Shown: piece by piece, positions 39,494-48,431 of the stretch | How the letters are laid out: each line of letters begins with the position of its first letter | Numbering within the stretch: the stretch's first letter is position 1 | Source: Paenibacillus_E qinlingensis_A | Lineage (GTDB): Bacteria; Bacillota; Bacilli; Paenibacillales; NBRC-103111 | Assembly: GCF_031455095.1 (NCBI RefSeq) | Contig: NZ_JAVDSB010000008.1 | Location: 124,001-188,000, forward strand | DNA: 64,000 nt | Direction: 5' to 3' | Translations under genes and position numbers: made by a program | The notes under the pieces: generated by a model | The model's database searches: none | What the model was told of the DNA's origin: nothing | Seen by the model: the letters and a program-made list of their open reading frames with translations, nothing else

Positions 39494-42400
39494 ATAAACA
39501 ACTCCATCTGCTTAACGTCCCCTAATCTTTCCAACGAAAACGGCGCATGATCACGGAAATATGCTTGATTAATTTCCTTTTCTTTGGTCATAACCTGTTT
39601 GCTGCCATTGGCCGCCTGTCTGAGCCTACAGCTAAAGACAACAGGGAAATAGTCCTTGAGGAATTTGCCTTCCGCATGCGCAGTCAGTGCGATGATCTGG
39701 AAGCCAAGCTGTTCCGCGATAAAAAATACGGGACTTAACACATGGTCACTCGATGCTTTACCGAAGGGATTATCTAAGATTACGGTGCGATGCCGCTTCA
39801 TGTTCGCTTGAATATGTTGGCGTTTCTCAGCGACATAGTTGAGCAGTCCTAAGAATAACGTCATATTCTTGCTCCATTTTTCCCCGCCAGACCAATTGTT
39901 CGACTGCTCCCATGAGAATGAGGCTTTGGTAACGTTATTCTCATTGGTGACCTTACGACAGGAGACTTTCATGATTTTTTCTTGCAAAACAATCTGCAGA
40001 AGCTGCTTGGTATCCAGCCATTTTTCTAGTTCCTTGCGAACCGTTGATTTCACTTCTTGATCGTTTTCATCGCGGTAATGACCTTTTTGCAGTTCGGTTA
40101 AAACCCATTCCAGATGCTTACGCAGATGATCCTTCGCCTCCAGTTCATCCCATTCGGGAATGAGAAATGAGAAGATATGTTTCCACTGATCCTCGACTCT
40201 CACTCTCGTTTTATTCGGAATATCTCGAAGTTCAGAGGCGATCAGCTTCAAATGGCTGTGCACATGAATGATATACTGTTCGAGTTGCTGGTTGTGCGTG
40301 CGCATCGTCTCTTCCGCGACATGATTGACGCGTTCAATGCGGCTGTGCATTTTATGCTGAAATTGTGTTAGTTCGAGATAGTTGTCTTTGTTCTCAACCC
40401 CTTGCTCAGCCATCTCTCTCATCTTGACATCCTTAATTTGTTTCCGGCAAAAATCAATGAAATGAAGTCTCGCCTTTTTCACCGTCGACTCTTCCGCTTC
40501 CAGTTCTTTCATTAATCCGGTAAGTGAGGCTACAGATTTCTGTACCCATTTCAGTCTGTCATTCGGAAACTCCGCTTTATGCTCCGGTGTGATTAAGGCT
40601 GCCTGAATGAGTGGATTCTCAAACCCATGCAAAATTTTGTATTGATTTAAGTAATCGATCACGTCTCCGATTTTACTTAATTGCGCCTGGATTTGCGTAT
40701 GCTGCTGTTGCAAGTCCGACTTCATCTGTTGTAGACGTGTATCCTCACTTTGGACGTGTACATCCACTGTGCTCAGCGACTCTGAGAATGCCAGCGGCCG
40801 TTCACCCTGATGGGTATCACTATATTGCTCAACAAGTAATTTAATTCTCGCTGTAATCTCATTACATTGTTTGTTAATCCGAACCAATTCTTCCTTATCG
40901 CGCATCAGTCGTGCCTCGTGTTCCTTGAGGTCGGACATGAGCTGAGACATCTGATCTTCACCCGTGACAGAGAAAGCGAGTTCCTCGTTCAAGTTCAGGT
41001 CCGCTTGTTCTAAGCGAAGCTTGTTCATCTCCCGCTCCAACGATGTTCTGCTAATCTGAGCATGCTTCAATTCCGTTTCCAGCTGCTGGCGTCCTTGGGA
41101 GATATGATTGAGCTTGAGATGCAAATCTTTTCGCTCTGTTTTCAGCCAATCTAAGCTATGATTTGCCTCTATGGGCTGTACATCACTTAATTCAAGGTAC
41201 AGGTCTTGGCTTTGCAGACTCGCTTTCTCCGTCTTCAAAACGTTCATTCTGCCTCTCACCAATTCGCTCTGCAGCTTCGCCTGCTCCATCGAGCGTCGTC
41301 TGCCCTCCAGCTTATGCTGCTGATCGTCAGACTGCTGGGCAAGCTGATCGATTGCCCCGTTTAATGTGACAATTTCTTTGCCTAGCTCGGCATACTTCCG
41401 CCCTTTTTCGATCCACTGCCCAAGCTGGACCATCTCTTCTTTCTGCTCATCTACAACGGCATTATGCTGTTGAATCATCATCTCTGCCTGACGAATGGCT
41501 TTCTTGATGGTATCCTCTTGGCTCTCTAGCTCACGAACGGAGTCGCGAGCAAGTCCTACTTGCCGCTCCAATTCTTGCTTAGTTTCAAGCGGATATGCCA
41601 GAAGGAATCGACTAAAAGCAGCTTGAAGCTCAGAAGTACGCTGCAGATCACGTTCTTTTTCTTGGCGTGCTGTGCGAACTTCTTCTCCTTTCATGGAGAT
41701 CATCTGCTTCCAGATGACGAATTCCGCGTCCTCCGCATTATCACGCCAATGTCGCGGTTCAACCCACGTGCTGTTCTCCGTTGCAGCCGGTGTTTCACTA
41801 TTGACCAGACGTGCCGCTTCTTGGGAGGAGATCACTTGAATCGGGAACTGCATATCTTCCGCATACTGCCGAAGCTTGCTTGTGACTGCCCCGACTTCGC
41901 CTTCGGTCGTAATCAAGGTTACAGACCACAAGGGATGAGTCAACGAACGCTCCGTTAACTTTAAACGCTGCAAATAGTAAATACCTGTCTCCAATAAGGT
42001 GAACTGGTTTTTCCACTTCTCCACCAAACCCGCCACATAGTCATCGGCAAAAAATATAGACTGAACGCTATAATCATCGATATATCGGAACGCAAGACGC
42101 TCTTTCTGCAAGTAAGCTTCCTTGTCCATCAACAGTTTTGCCGTATCCTCACTAAGCCGTTCTTCAATCGAACTCTGCTTCTCATAAACAGACGTGAGTC
42201 TTCCCCATGCAGACCTGTACGAAGCAATTTGTTCCAGCATGGATTGCTGCTCTTTTTCAAATGAAGCAAACTTATGCTCTGCACTAGCACGATCTACAAA
42301 GGCGGTCTTGAGACTTTCACTCACATCCCCCAGTTGTCTTTCATTTTCCTCTTTAGCAAATGCTAAATCTTTGTTCTTCTGCACCAGCCCCACATTGCCC

Positions 42401-43920
42401 TCATCCAACTTCTGATAACGCTGAATCCAGTCAACCATACTGTCTTCCACGCTCTGGGCGGCAGGATTGGCCAAAACATTAGCTCTCAACTCATCTTTAT
42501 CTCTTTCTCGTGCTTGCACAAGGGATCTATGTTCAATGAGCTGCTTGTTTAATAGCTCTAGTTCACTTGAGAGTTCATTCAGAATCGTTTCCTCTAGATT
42601 CAATCTATTCTGATGCGCAGTTACTTCCAGACTGAGTTTCTCTTCTTCAGCATGCCACTCCCGCTCCATCTTGCTATAAATACTGCGAATTTGCCCGCCA
42701 TTCTGGGTCCACGCGTTGCGCAGTGCATCCTCTTCTTGCGTTTGACCGAATTGGTCAAGTTCGCGCTGCACATAGTTCATGCGCTCCTCGGCAGATGTCC
42801 ATTGCTGCTTGTAATCGGCTAAACGCAACGAATAGTAGCTCTCCTTCGCACTTCGGACAAGTTGTTCTTTGAACTCCACGTCATCCTCGACCAATTTGAG
42901 CTTTGTTTCCAAGACAGATTGCTCCTGTACTTGCTTCGCAATATGCAGTGATTCCTTCTTCCGAGCGAGTCCTTGCAATTGCTCATCGCATGCTGCCATC
43001 ATCTGATGCCACCGTGAGAGCTTAGCGGTTTCCTCATTCTTCTGCCCACCAACGAGCAGCCAATACGCCTTCGTTTCAGATTGTGCAGTTGCATATGCCA
43101 TCTGCTTCGTATCCATCGTGGCATAATGAAGCACATACTGGTCTAATTCCACGAGGATTTTTTTGTTTTCTTCGATTTTTTCCTTTAATTCTTTATATTT
43201 TTTGAAGCTATCCCTATGCATTTCAAAATTATTCGCGAACTCGCCTTGTTCATAACCAGCCATGGCATCTTCAACTGTCGGGATTAACAAGCGATCAAGC
43301 AATTGGCCCGTCGTTTTGCATTCATCAAAAAAGCTCTCGACCCCGCCCTCCGAGCTATTGATCTTCGCAATTCGTTCCCACTCGGACGCGATAATATGGT
43401 AATTATTTTCCAATATTTTACGGTATTCTTTCATCGTTGAAGGCATCTTCGCATTCATTCTTTTCGCCGTCATGCCGTGGTAATAATCATGAATTTCGCC
43501 TTTATCCGCTGCACGAAGATGCCCGGCACTCCCCTTTACAAAAGGAATCCGATCAATGGCGTCGGGATCAAGCACCGGATAGTCATACACATATCGATAC
43601 GAATCAATCCCAGTAGCTGTCAAAAACAAACTGATACAGGTCACGACATAGCGTCGTGGCCTTTCACTTAAAATCCACTCAATCGCGATGTGCGCAGGAC
43701 CATTTTCGAGACTTAACGTATCTTTGATTTTACGTCCAGCTAGCTCCTCATGCGGAAGGATAGCTTGCATAGCTGACTGGATGAAAACCGTCTTGCCTCC
43801 CCCATTTTCGAGCAAAATCGCGCCGTTATGCCCATCGAAATGAAACAATTCATCGTTGTAACGCTTATTTCCGTCCTCGTAGACGACATTCGTAAACCGA
43901 ATTCTAGAGATCGCTGGCAT
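39490..43920 (-). CDS. jetC: SMC/MukB-like ATPase (JetC-type)
   Basis: Protein of 1476 residues. The N-terminal head starts MPAISRIRFTNVVYEDG, with Walker A LLENGGGKT (K43) and helix FIQSAMQAILPHEELAG. Long coiled coils rich in Glu, Gln, Lys and Leu span about 240-1250, interrupted by a hinge-like part near 620-760. The C-terminal head has the signature WSGGEKWSKNMTLFLGLLNYV and Walker B TVILDNPFGKASSDH. The residue after the Walker B Asp is Asn where most SMC proteins have the catalytic Glu. The ATG at 43920 follows GGGGAG and overlaps the MukE-like gene by 17 bases. It is the motor of a plasmid- or phage-silencing, or chromosome-organising, complex. Confidence 0.9.
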   Translation of the reverse strand: MPAISRIRFTNVVYEDGNKRYNDELFHFDGHNGAILLENGGGKTVFIQSAMQAILPHEELAGRKIKDTLSLENGPAHIAIEWILSERPRRYVVTCISLFLTATGIDSYRYVYDYPVLDPDAIDRIPFVKGSAGHLRAADKGEIHDYYHGMTAKRMNAKMPSTMKEYRKILENNYHIIASEWERIAKINSSEGGVESFFDECKTTGQLLDRLLIPTVEDAMAGYEQGEFANNFEMHRDSFKKYKELKEKIEENKKILVELDQYVLHYATMDTKQMAYATAQSETKAYWLLVGGQKNEETAKLSRWHQMMAACDEQLQGLARKKESLHIAKQVQEQSVLETKLKLVEDDVEFKEQLVRSAKESYYSLRLADYKQQWTSAEERMNYVQRELDQFGQTQEEDALRNAWTQNGGQIRSIYSKMEREWHAEEEKLSLEVTAHQNRLNLEETILNELSSELELLNKQLIEHRSLVQARERDKDELRANVLANPAAQSVEDSMVDWIQRYQKLDEGNVGLVQKNKDLAFAKEENERQLGDVSESLKTAFVDRASAEHKFASFEKEQQSMLEQIASYRSAWGRLTSVYEKQSSIEERLSEDTAKLLMDKEAYLQKERLAFRYIDDYSVQSIFFADDYVAGLVEKWKNQFTLLETGIYYLQRLKLTERSLTHPLWSVTLITTEGEVGAVTSKLRQYAEDMQFPIQVISSQEAARLVNSETPAATENSTWVEPRHWRDNAEDAEFVIWKQMISMKGEEVRTARQEKERDLQRTSELQAAFSRFLLAYPLETKQELERQVGLARDSVRELESQEDTIKKAIRQAEMMIQQHNAVVDEQKEEMVQLGQWIEKGRKYAELGKEIVTLNGAIDQLAQQSDDQQHKLEGRRRSMEQAKLQSELVRGRMNVLKTEKASLQSQDLYLELSDVQPIEANHSLDWLKTERKDLHLKLNHISQGRQQLETELKHAQISRTSLEREMNKLRLEQADLNLNEELAFSVTGEDQMSQLMSDLKEHEARLMRDKEELVRINKQCNEITARIKLLVEQYSDTHQGERPLAFSESLSTVDVHVQSEDTRLQQMKSDLQQQHTQIQAQLSKIGDVIDYLNQYKILHGFENPLIQAALITPEHKAEFPNDRLKWVQKSVASLTGLMKELEAEESTVKKARLHFIDFCRKQIKDVKMREMAEQGVENKDNYLELTQFQHKMHSRIERVNHVAEETMRTHNQQLEQYIIHVHSHLKLIASELRDIPNKTRVRVEDQWKHIFSFLIPEWDELEAKDHLRKHLEWVLTELQKGHYRDENDQEVKSTVRKELEKWLDTKQLLQIVLQEKIMKVSCRKVTNENNVTKASFSWEQSNNWSGGEKWSKNMTLFLGLLNYVAEKRQHIQANMKRHRTVILDNPFGKASSDHVLSPVFFIAEQLGFQIIALTAHAEGKFLKDYFPVVFSCRLRQAANGSKQVMTKEKEINQAYFRDHAPFSLERLGDVKQMELFI

Positions 43921-44665
43921 GTTCGCTCCCCTCCCCCTCGAACGTATTACTGTGATATAAAAACTCCAAAATACCGCGGTTATACTCCAACTCCATGAAA
44001 TACCGCTGCACAACGACTTTGGCCTTTTCAGTTAATGTAATCTCTTGATTACCAATATCAATTACCAGTTCTTGCGCGATGAGAAATTTGCGGACAGAGT
44101 CCATAAAGCTGACCCGGCTTATTGTATTCCCGCTTTGCTTTGCGGCCGTTTCTTTGATATCGTCCATAGCGCTCCATTTTTCGATTAGGGCTGTCCAGTT
44201 ATAGGAGAATTCCTTCTCCATCTCTTTTAATTCCGCTTCCGGATGTGTACGCAATAAGGCAATTCGCTCATTCACAAGCGCAGTCCACTCTTCAATCCCG
44301 ATAAAACTTCTCGTCGGCTCCATGGTTTGGTAACTGTCATAGAAAGCACCTATCAACACAATAATGCTGACATACATGAGATATAGATCGGCATTTACCG
44401 CGTTCGCTCGCAGATAAGTGCGTTTAATTACTTCATTATTCATATGAAAAGGAGATAGCCTTGTCTCCGGAATCATATACAATTGTTCGCCAGCAATGAT
44501 CGTTACGCAGTCCACTTCTCGGGCAAATTGATCCACAAGTCCGCGTACCACGTCGTCCGCCATGTAGGCTTGAAGCCACTCTTTCCCGACTTCGTTATCG
44601 CGAGCGAGCAACGTGTAAATTCGAAAAGCTTTCATTACTGTTCCATTATCAAGTCCGATTGTCAT
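43904..44665 (-). CDS. jetB: MukE/JetB-like subunit of the SMC complex
   Basis: Protein of 253 residues encoded between the kleisin-like and SMC-like genes and overlapping both by 17 bases. It looks like two winged-helix units (VMKAFRIYTLLARDNEVGKEWLQAYMADD at the start; RKFLIAQELVIDIGNQEITLTEKAKVVVQRYF near 190-230), as in MukE and JetB. I believe it belongs to the DUF6063-type JetB group, judged from memory. It would bind the kleisin and help load the complex on DNA. Confidence 0.8.
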   Translation of the reverse strand: MTIGLDNGTVMKAFRIYTLLARDNEVGKEWLQAYMADDVVRGLVDQFAREVDCVTIIAGEQLYMIPETRLSPFHMNNEVIKRTYLRANAVNADLYLMYVSIIVLIGAFYDSYQTMEPTRSFIGIEEWTALVNERIALLRTHPEAELKEMEKEFSYNWTALIEKWSAMDDIKETAAKQSGNTISRVSFMDSVRKFLIAQELVIDIGNQEITLTEKAKVVVQRYFMELEYNRGILEFLYHSNTFEGEGSEHASDL

Positions 44666-46175
44666 CCTGTTCTCCCCATGAAATCAACATATTCTGTATG
44701 CTAAACCTGTCATTCACCTGAATGATGTCCCCTTGTTCAATTACGACCAAACAGCGGCTTCCGAGTAGCGCATACATATCTTCCAGTAACGTCGCCTGCT
44801 CCTCATTATGCTGCTGATCCATATCCACCGACTGTAAGGGGCTTCTCTGATGTAGATAAATCCAAAAATCATAAAATGCTCGCTCGCTCAGCAATCTGGT
44901 ATCTTCATTCATTTCTAACCATGCAATGAAAAGTTTCACTTCAACTTGTCCCTGCTCTTCCATCATCTGCAAAAGGAGCTCCATCAGATGCTTGTACAAC
45001 TTTTTCTGCATCGTCTGGTACCGGTATTCGTCGCTGTCTCCGCCAATTTCCAGAAACGTATCATCCCGCTCCTGACCGGTGCTGTCTTCCAGCAAGTTTT
45101 GCTCGGACCACACTGTCAACAGTGACCACATCTTCGTCTCTTGAATTGGCAAGAACGGGGCAATGACACCTTTCATCGTCTCCAAAGGCAGCGGCGTACT
45201 GAAAATAAGCGAAGCAATATCCTGATCCCAATTAAAGGAATCCAGTCCCGTATAATACAAGGATTCTTGCGCTGCGCCTAAGGCATGTGATTTCAGCACC
45301 ATACTCTGGTGAAAAAGAACAGAATGCTCGCCATGCACCTTTTCGAGTTCATTGGATATTCGTAAAATTAACTCATAAGGTCGTTGATCCACTTGTCTAA
45401 CGGTCTGAGCATGAACACGATCCTTGGTCTCTTTCACGAATTGTCGTAATTCTTCAAACTCGTCATTTTCCATTTGTAATCGCACATAAATATCTTCTAG
45501 CAGACCTTTATATCGTCCGAATGTTTCCTCAGATACAATGTTTCTCTTTAACTCATGCTCAAGTTTGACCATCCGCTCCTGCAGAGCTTCCACATCGATC
45601 CGCATTTCATTAATTTGACGCAAGGCACCTTCGAACTCACCCTTCTCCAGCTGTTTGCGCAATACCAATTGATGAATAGACAATTGAAATTCAGTATAAA
45701 ATTCTTTGGTCGCAAAAATAAGCTCCAACCCATCCTCGTCGAGCGTGTAGTACTGCGTATTCGTTTTTAAGTCGAAGGCATTCGCTTTCAGAATCGATAT
45801 GTAAATATGTTCCTTCTGGCCAGATTCCCAGTTCATAAATGTAAAATCGCGCTTCTTCCCTGTCGTAGGACGAAACACTTGCGTGATCTGCCTCGCCAGA
45901 TCCTCGAACCCAGCTTCATCTAAATCAATGAAGACCCCCGTTACTTTCAAAAGAAACTCGGCCAGGTCCTTAACGCCAGCCTTGTTATTTCGCATCAGCT
46001 TTTGCTCAAAGAAGTAAAGTAATGTTAAAAGTCCAAGTTCCATAAAATCAATTGGTTTGTTTTGTCGATCTGTTTGCCGTTTTCTCTGCAGCTCATAGAG
46101 CGGGTCAAAAAGTGCCAGCTTGGTCATGCGTTCCCGAAACCCGGAAATCACTTGACCAATGTCTAGGTAGTCCAT
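44649..46175 (-). CDS. jetA: Kleisin/MukF-like subunit of the SMC complex (JetA-type)
   Basis: Protein of 508 residues and first gene of the four-gene operon. The N-terminal half is a helical winged-helix-like domain (ERMTKLALFDPLYELQRKR, DFMELGLLTLLYFFEQKLM, DLDEAGFEDLARQITQVF). It is followed by a coiled coil near 180-260 (INEMRIDVEALQERMVKLEHELK) and a C-terminal domain that would contact the ATPase heads, the plan of MukF and JetA. The ATG at 46175 lies 8 bases after GGAGG; the TTG at 46199 precedes it. The JetA family assignment (DUF5716-like) is from gene order and memory. Confidence 0.8.
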   Translation of the reverse strand: MDYLDIGQVISGFRERMTKLALFDPLYELQRKRQTDRQNKPIDFMELGLLTLLYFFEQKLMRNNKAGVKDLAEFLLKVTGVFIDLDEAGFEDLARQITQVFRPTTGKKRDFTFMNWESGQKEHIYISILKANAFDLKTNTQYYTLDEDGLELIFATKEFYTEFQLSIHQLVLRKQLEKGEFEGALRQINEMRIDVEALQERMVKLEHELKRNIVSEETFGRYKGLLEDIYVRLQMENDEFEELRQFVKETKDRVHAQTVRQVDQRPYELILRISNELEKVHGEHSVLFHQSMVLKSHALGAAQESLYYTGLDSFNWDQDIASLIFSTPLPLETMKGVIAPFLPIQETKMWSLLTVWSEQNLLEDSTGQERDDTFLEIGGDSDEYRYQTMQKKLYKHLMELLLQMMEEQGQVEVKLFIAWLEMNEDTRLLSERAFYDFWIYLHQRSPLQSVDMDQQHNEEQATLLEDMYALLGSRCLVVIEQGDIIQVNDRFSIQNMLISWGEQDDNRT

Positions 46176-46300
46176 CCTGTGTGCCTCCAAATCTTGCAAA
46201 GCTCGTGTGTGTTACTCGTGTTTGAGAAATTATCCACCTTACATCATAACCGATTGTAATCGTTCAAACCATTACTCATTGACAGCTTCCAGAAATAAGA

Positions 46301-46345
46301 AAAAAAATCCACCTAAACTCCAATGCTTGGCATCAGGAGATTAGG
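46301..46345 (-). terminator. Terminator of the Uma2 gene
   Basis: CCTAA-a-CTCC-a-ATGC, loop TTG, GCAT-ca-GGAG-a-TTAGG (46312-46345), followed on the minus strand by GT, GGAT and a run of eight T. It separates the Uma2 gene from the SMC-like operon. Confidence 0.85.
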
Positions 46346-46390
46346 CAGACTTTTGTAGTTGCATGAATCAATCCTTGCACCACAGCAGTA

Positions 46391-46957
46391 TTACACAATT
46401 ACGAATATATTCTTCAATTCAAATTCGCATTCTGGAAAAGCAAATGAATATAACTTGTCTTCTCTTCCAAAAACCTCTCGCTTTTGAAACGACCCCTCTT
46501 CTAAACCATAAACTTCAACAGTTTGATGTGCGGGGTCAACAATCCAATATTCTGAAACTCCGAACTTTTCATATGTTTTAAACTTTTGGTTTCTATCTTT
46601 AATCGCAGTAGCTGGAGATAATATTTCAACAATGAGCTTGGGAGCCCCTTTCGCTCCTCTATCATCAATTTGAGATGGATTACATATAACGGATAGATCT
46701 GGCTGACAGACAGTATCGGGATTGTCGTATTCTTCTGTTTCACTTAATCTCACATCAAACGGAGAGATAAATACCTCACATATGGAATCCTTGAGCGATG
46801 AGTGAAGTTCAAGAAAGATGCTACTTAAGATTCGTTGATGTGTCGTAGAAGGAGCAGGCGTCATATTAAATGGTACTCCACTAATTAACTCCCATCTGCC
46901 TTCCCATTCTTGCAGATCTTGAAAATTATAGTGGTGATCCTGTTCAGGCATTTTCAT
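46391..46957 (-). CDS. Uma2-family (DUF820) putative endonuclease
   Basis: Protein of 188 residues of the PD-(D/E)XK-like Uma2 family. The core shows ELISGVPFNMTPAPSTTHQRI at the start, then QPDLSVICN (Asp), LIVEILSPAT (the E-x-hydrophobic motif), KFKTYEKFGVSEYWIVDP and VYGLEEGSF. The catalytic residues (D in PDLSV, E in VEILSP, K in RNQKFKTY) are present. Its role in bacteria is unclear; many copies occur in scattered positions, often near mobile or defence loci. It lies just upstream of the SMC-like operon on the same strand but with its own terminator. Confidence 0.9.
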   Translation of the reverse strand: MKMPEQDHHYNFQDLQEWEGRWELISGVPFNMTPAPSTTHQRILSSIFLELHSSLKDSICEVFISPFDVRLSETEEYDNPDTVCQPDLSVICNPSQIDDRGAKGAPKLIVEILSPATAIKDRNQKFKTYEKFGVSEYWIVDPAHQTVEVYGLEEGSFQKREVFGREDKLYSFAFPECEFELKNIFVIV

Positions 46958-47273
46958 GAAAGTCCCTCACTCTCTACTATATTCCTCTTATTTTATCACA
47001 TATAGATGAAAAGTCGAAGTTGTAAATCCGGCAACAGACCTTCTCTTCCCATTATTACCGGATGCGAACTATTCAACCTGTAACCATCCCTATCCGTACT
47101 GCCAACCTGTCAAAATCATTTCAACAGCCAAACTCATACGCCATTAATTCCTTGCTATCAAAAAAATTTGCACCACATATCCCCCACACTCCTGAATATA
47201 TTTAATAACAAGCTTTATTTCCCTATGTCTGATTAGCGCTGCCGCTTATCATAAACGCCAAGGAGGTGTCCCC
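46958..47273. other. Divergent intergenic region before yhbH
   Basis: About 316 bases between the Uma2 and yhbH genes. It is AT-rich and must hold both promoters. I could not find a clear sigma-A or sigma-E promoter pair, and there is no gene or repeat. AAGGAGG lies just before the yhbH ATG. Confidence 0.5.
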
Positions 47274-48431
47274 ATGACAGAGCCCTTATTTATCGTTTCC
47301 AAAGAGGATTGGTCACTCCACCGCAAAGGATACCAAGATCAAACCAGACATCAAGAGAAGGTCAAAGATGCGATTAAACAGAACCTTCCGGATCTCGTCA
47401 CAGACGAAAGCATTGTCATGTCCAATGGAAAACAAGTCGTGAAGGTACCGATAAAAAGTTTGGACGAATACCGCTTCCGCTATAACTTCAACAAAGGCAA
47501 GCATGTCGGCCAAGGCGACGGTGATTCACAGGTAGGCGATGTTCTAGGAACAGACCCGCAGCCTGCGCAAGGGCCAGGCAAAGGCGAAGGCGCGGGCGAT
47601 CAAGCCGGCGATGATTATTACGAGGCCGAGGTCAGCATGGAGGAACTGCAAGCCATGCTGTTCTCCGAGTTGGAACTTCCGAATCTACAGCAAAAAGATA
47701 AGCGGAACATGACGTCGACCGAAGTTATTTTCAACGACATTCGTAAAAAAGGAATCATGTCCAATATCGATAAGAAGCGGACGATTCTCGAAAATATGCG
47801 ACGTAATTCACGAGGCAGCGCACCGGGTATTCATCATATTTCACCAGATGATTTGCGGTTCAAAACATGGGAAGAGATCGAAAAGCCGCACTCCAATGCG
47901 CTTATTATTGCCATGATGGATACCTCTGGTTCCATGGGCTCCTTTGAGAAGTACATAGCCCGCAGCTTCTTTTTTTGGATGACCCGCTTCTTGCGCACGA
48001 AGTATGAGAACGTTGAGATTGTGTTCATCGCGCATCATACCGAGGCGAAAGAAGTGACAGAGGAAGAGTTCTTCACCAAAGGGGAGAGCGGAGGCACGAT
48101 CTGCTCCTCGGCTTACCAAACCGCCATTGATATTATTGATAAAAGGTACCCCCCTTCTCAGTTTAATATTTATCCCTTCCATTTCTCGGATGGCGATAAT
48201 TTAACTTCCGATAACGAACGCTGTGTGAAGCTGATTACGCAGTTGATGGAGCGCTCGAACATGTTCGGTTACGGGGAAGTGAATCAATACAACCGCAGCT
48301 CAACGCTCATGTCGGCCTTCCGTCATATTAACAACCCTAAATTCCTGCATTATGTCATCCGTGAAAAAGGTGAAGTCTATAAAGCGTTAAAAACCTTCTT
48401 CACCAAACAGGAAGGAGTGCCTGCAAAGTGA
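47274..48431 (+). CDS. yhbH: Sporulation protein YhbH (DUF444)
   Basis: Protein of 385 residues, the usual size of YhbH. The N-terminal part ends with a Gly/Gln-rich charged stretch near 85-115. A von Willebrand A-like domain follows, with the MIDAS-like motif MMDTSGSMGSFEKYIARSFFFW near 220 and IFIAHHTEAKEVTEEEFF. It acts with the kinase PrkA and with SpoVR in early sporulation. prkA is not in the window, but spoVR follows directly with a 4-base overlap. Confidence 0.95.
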   Translation: MTEPLFIVSKEDWSLHRKGYQDQTRHQEKVKDAIKQNLPDLVTDESIVMSNGKQVVKVPIKSLDEYRFRYNFNKGKHVGQGDGDSQVGDVLGTDPQPAQGPGKGEGAGDQAGDDYYEAEVSMEELQAMLFSELELPNLQQKDKRNMTSTEVIFNDIRKKGIMSNIDKKRTILENMRRNSRGSAPGIHHISPDDLRFKTWEEIEKPHSNALIIAMMDTSGSMGSFEKYIARSFFFWMTRFLRTKYENVEIVFIAHHTEAKEVTEEEFFTKGESGGTICSSAYQTAIDIIDKRYPPSQFNIYPFHFSDGDNLTSDNERCVKLITQLMERSNMFGYGEVNQYNRSSTLMSAFRHINNPKFLHYVIREKGEVYKALKTFFTKQEGVPAK

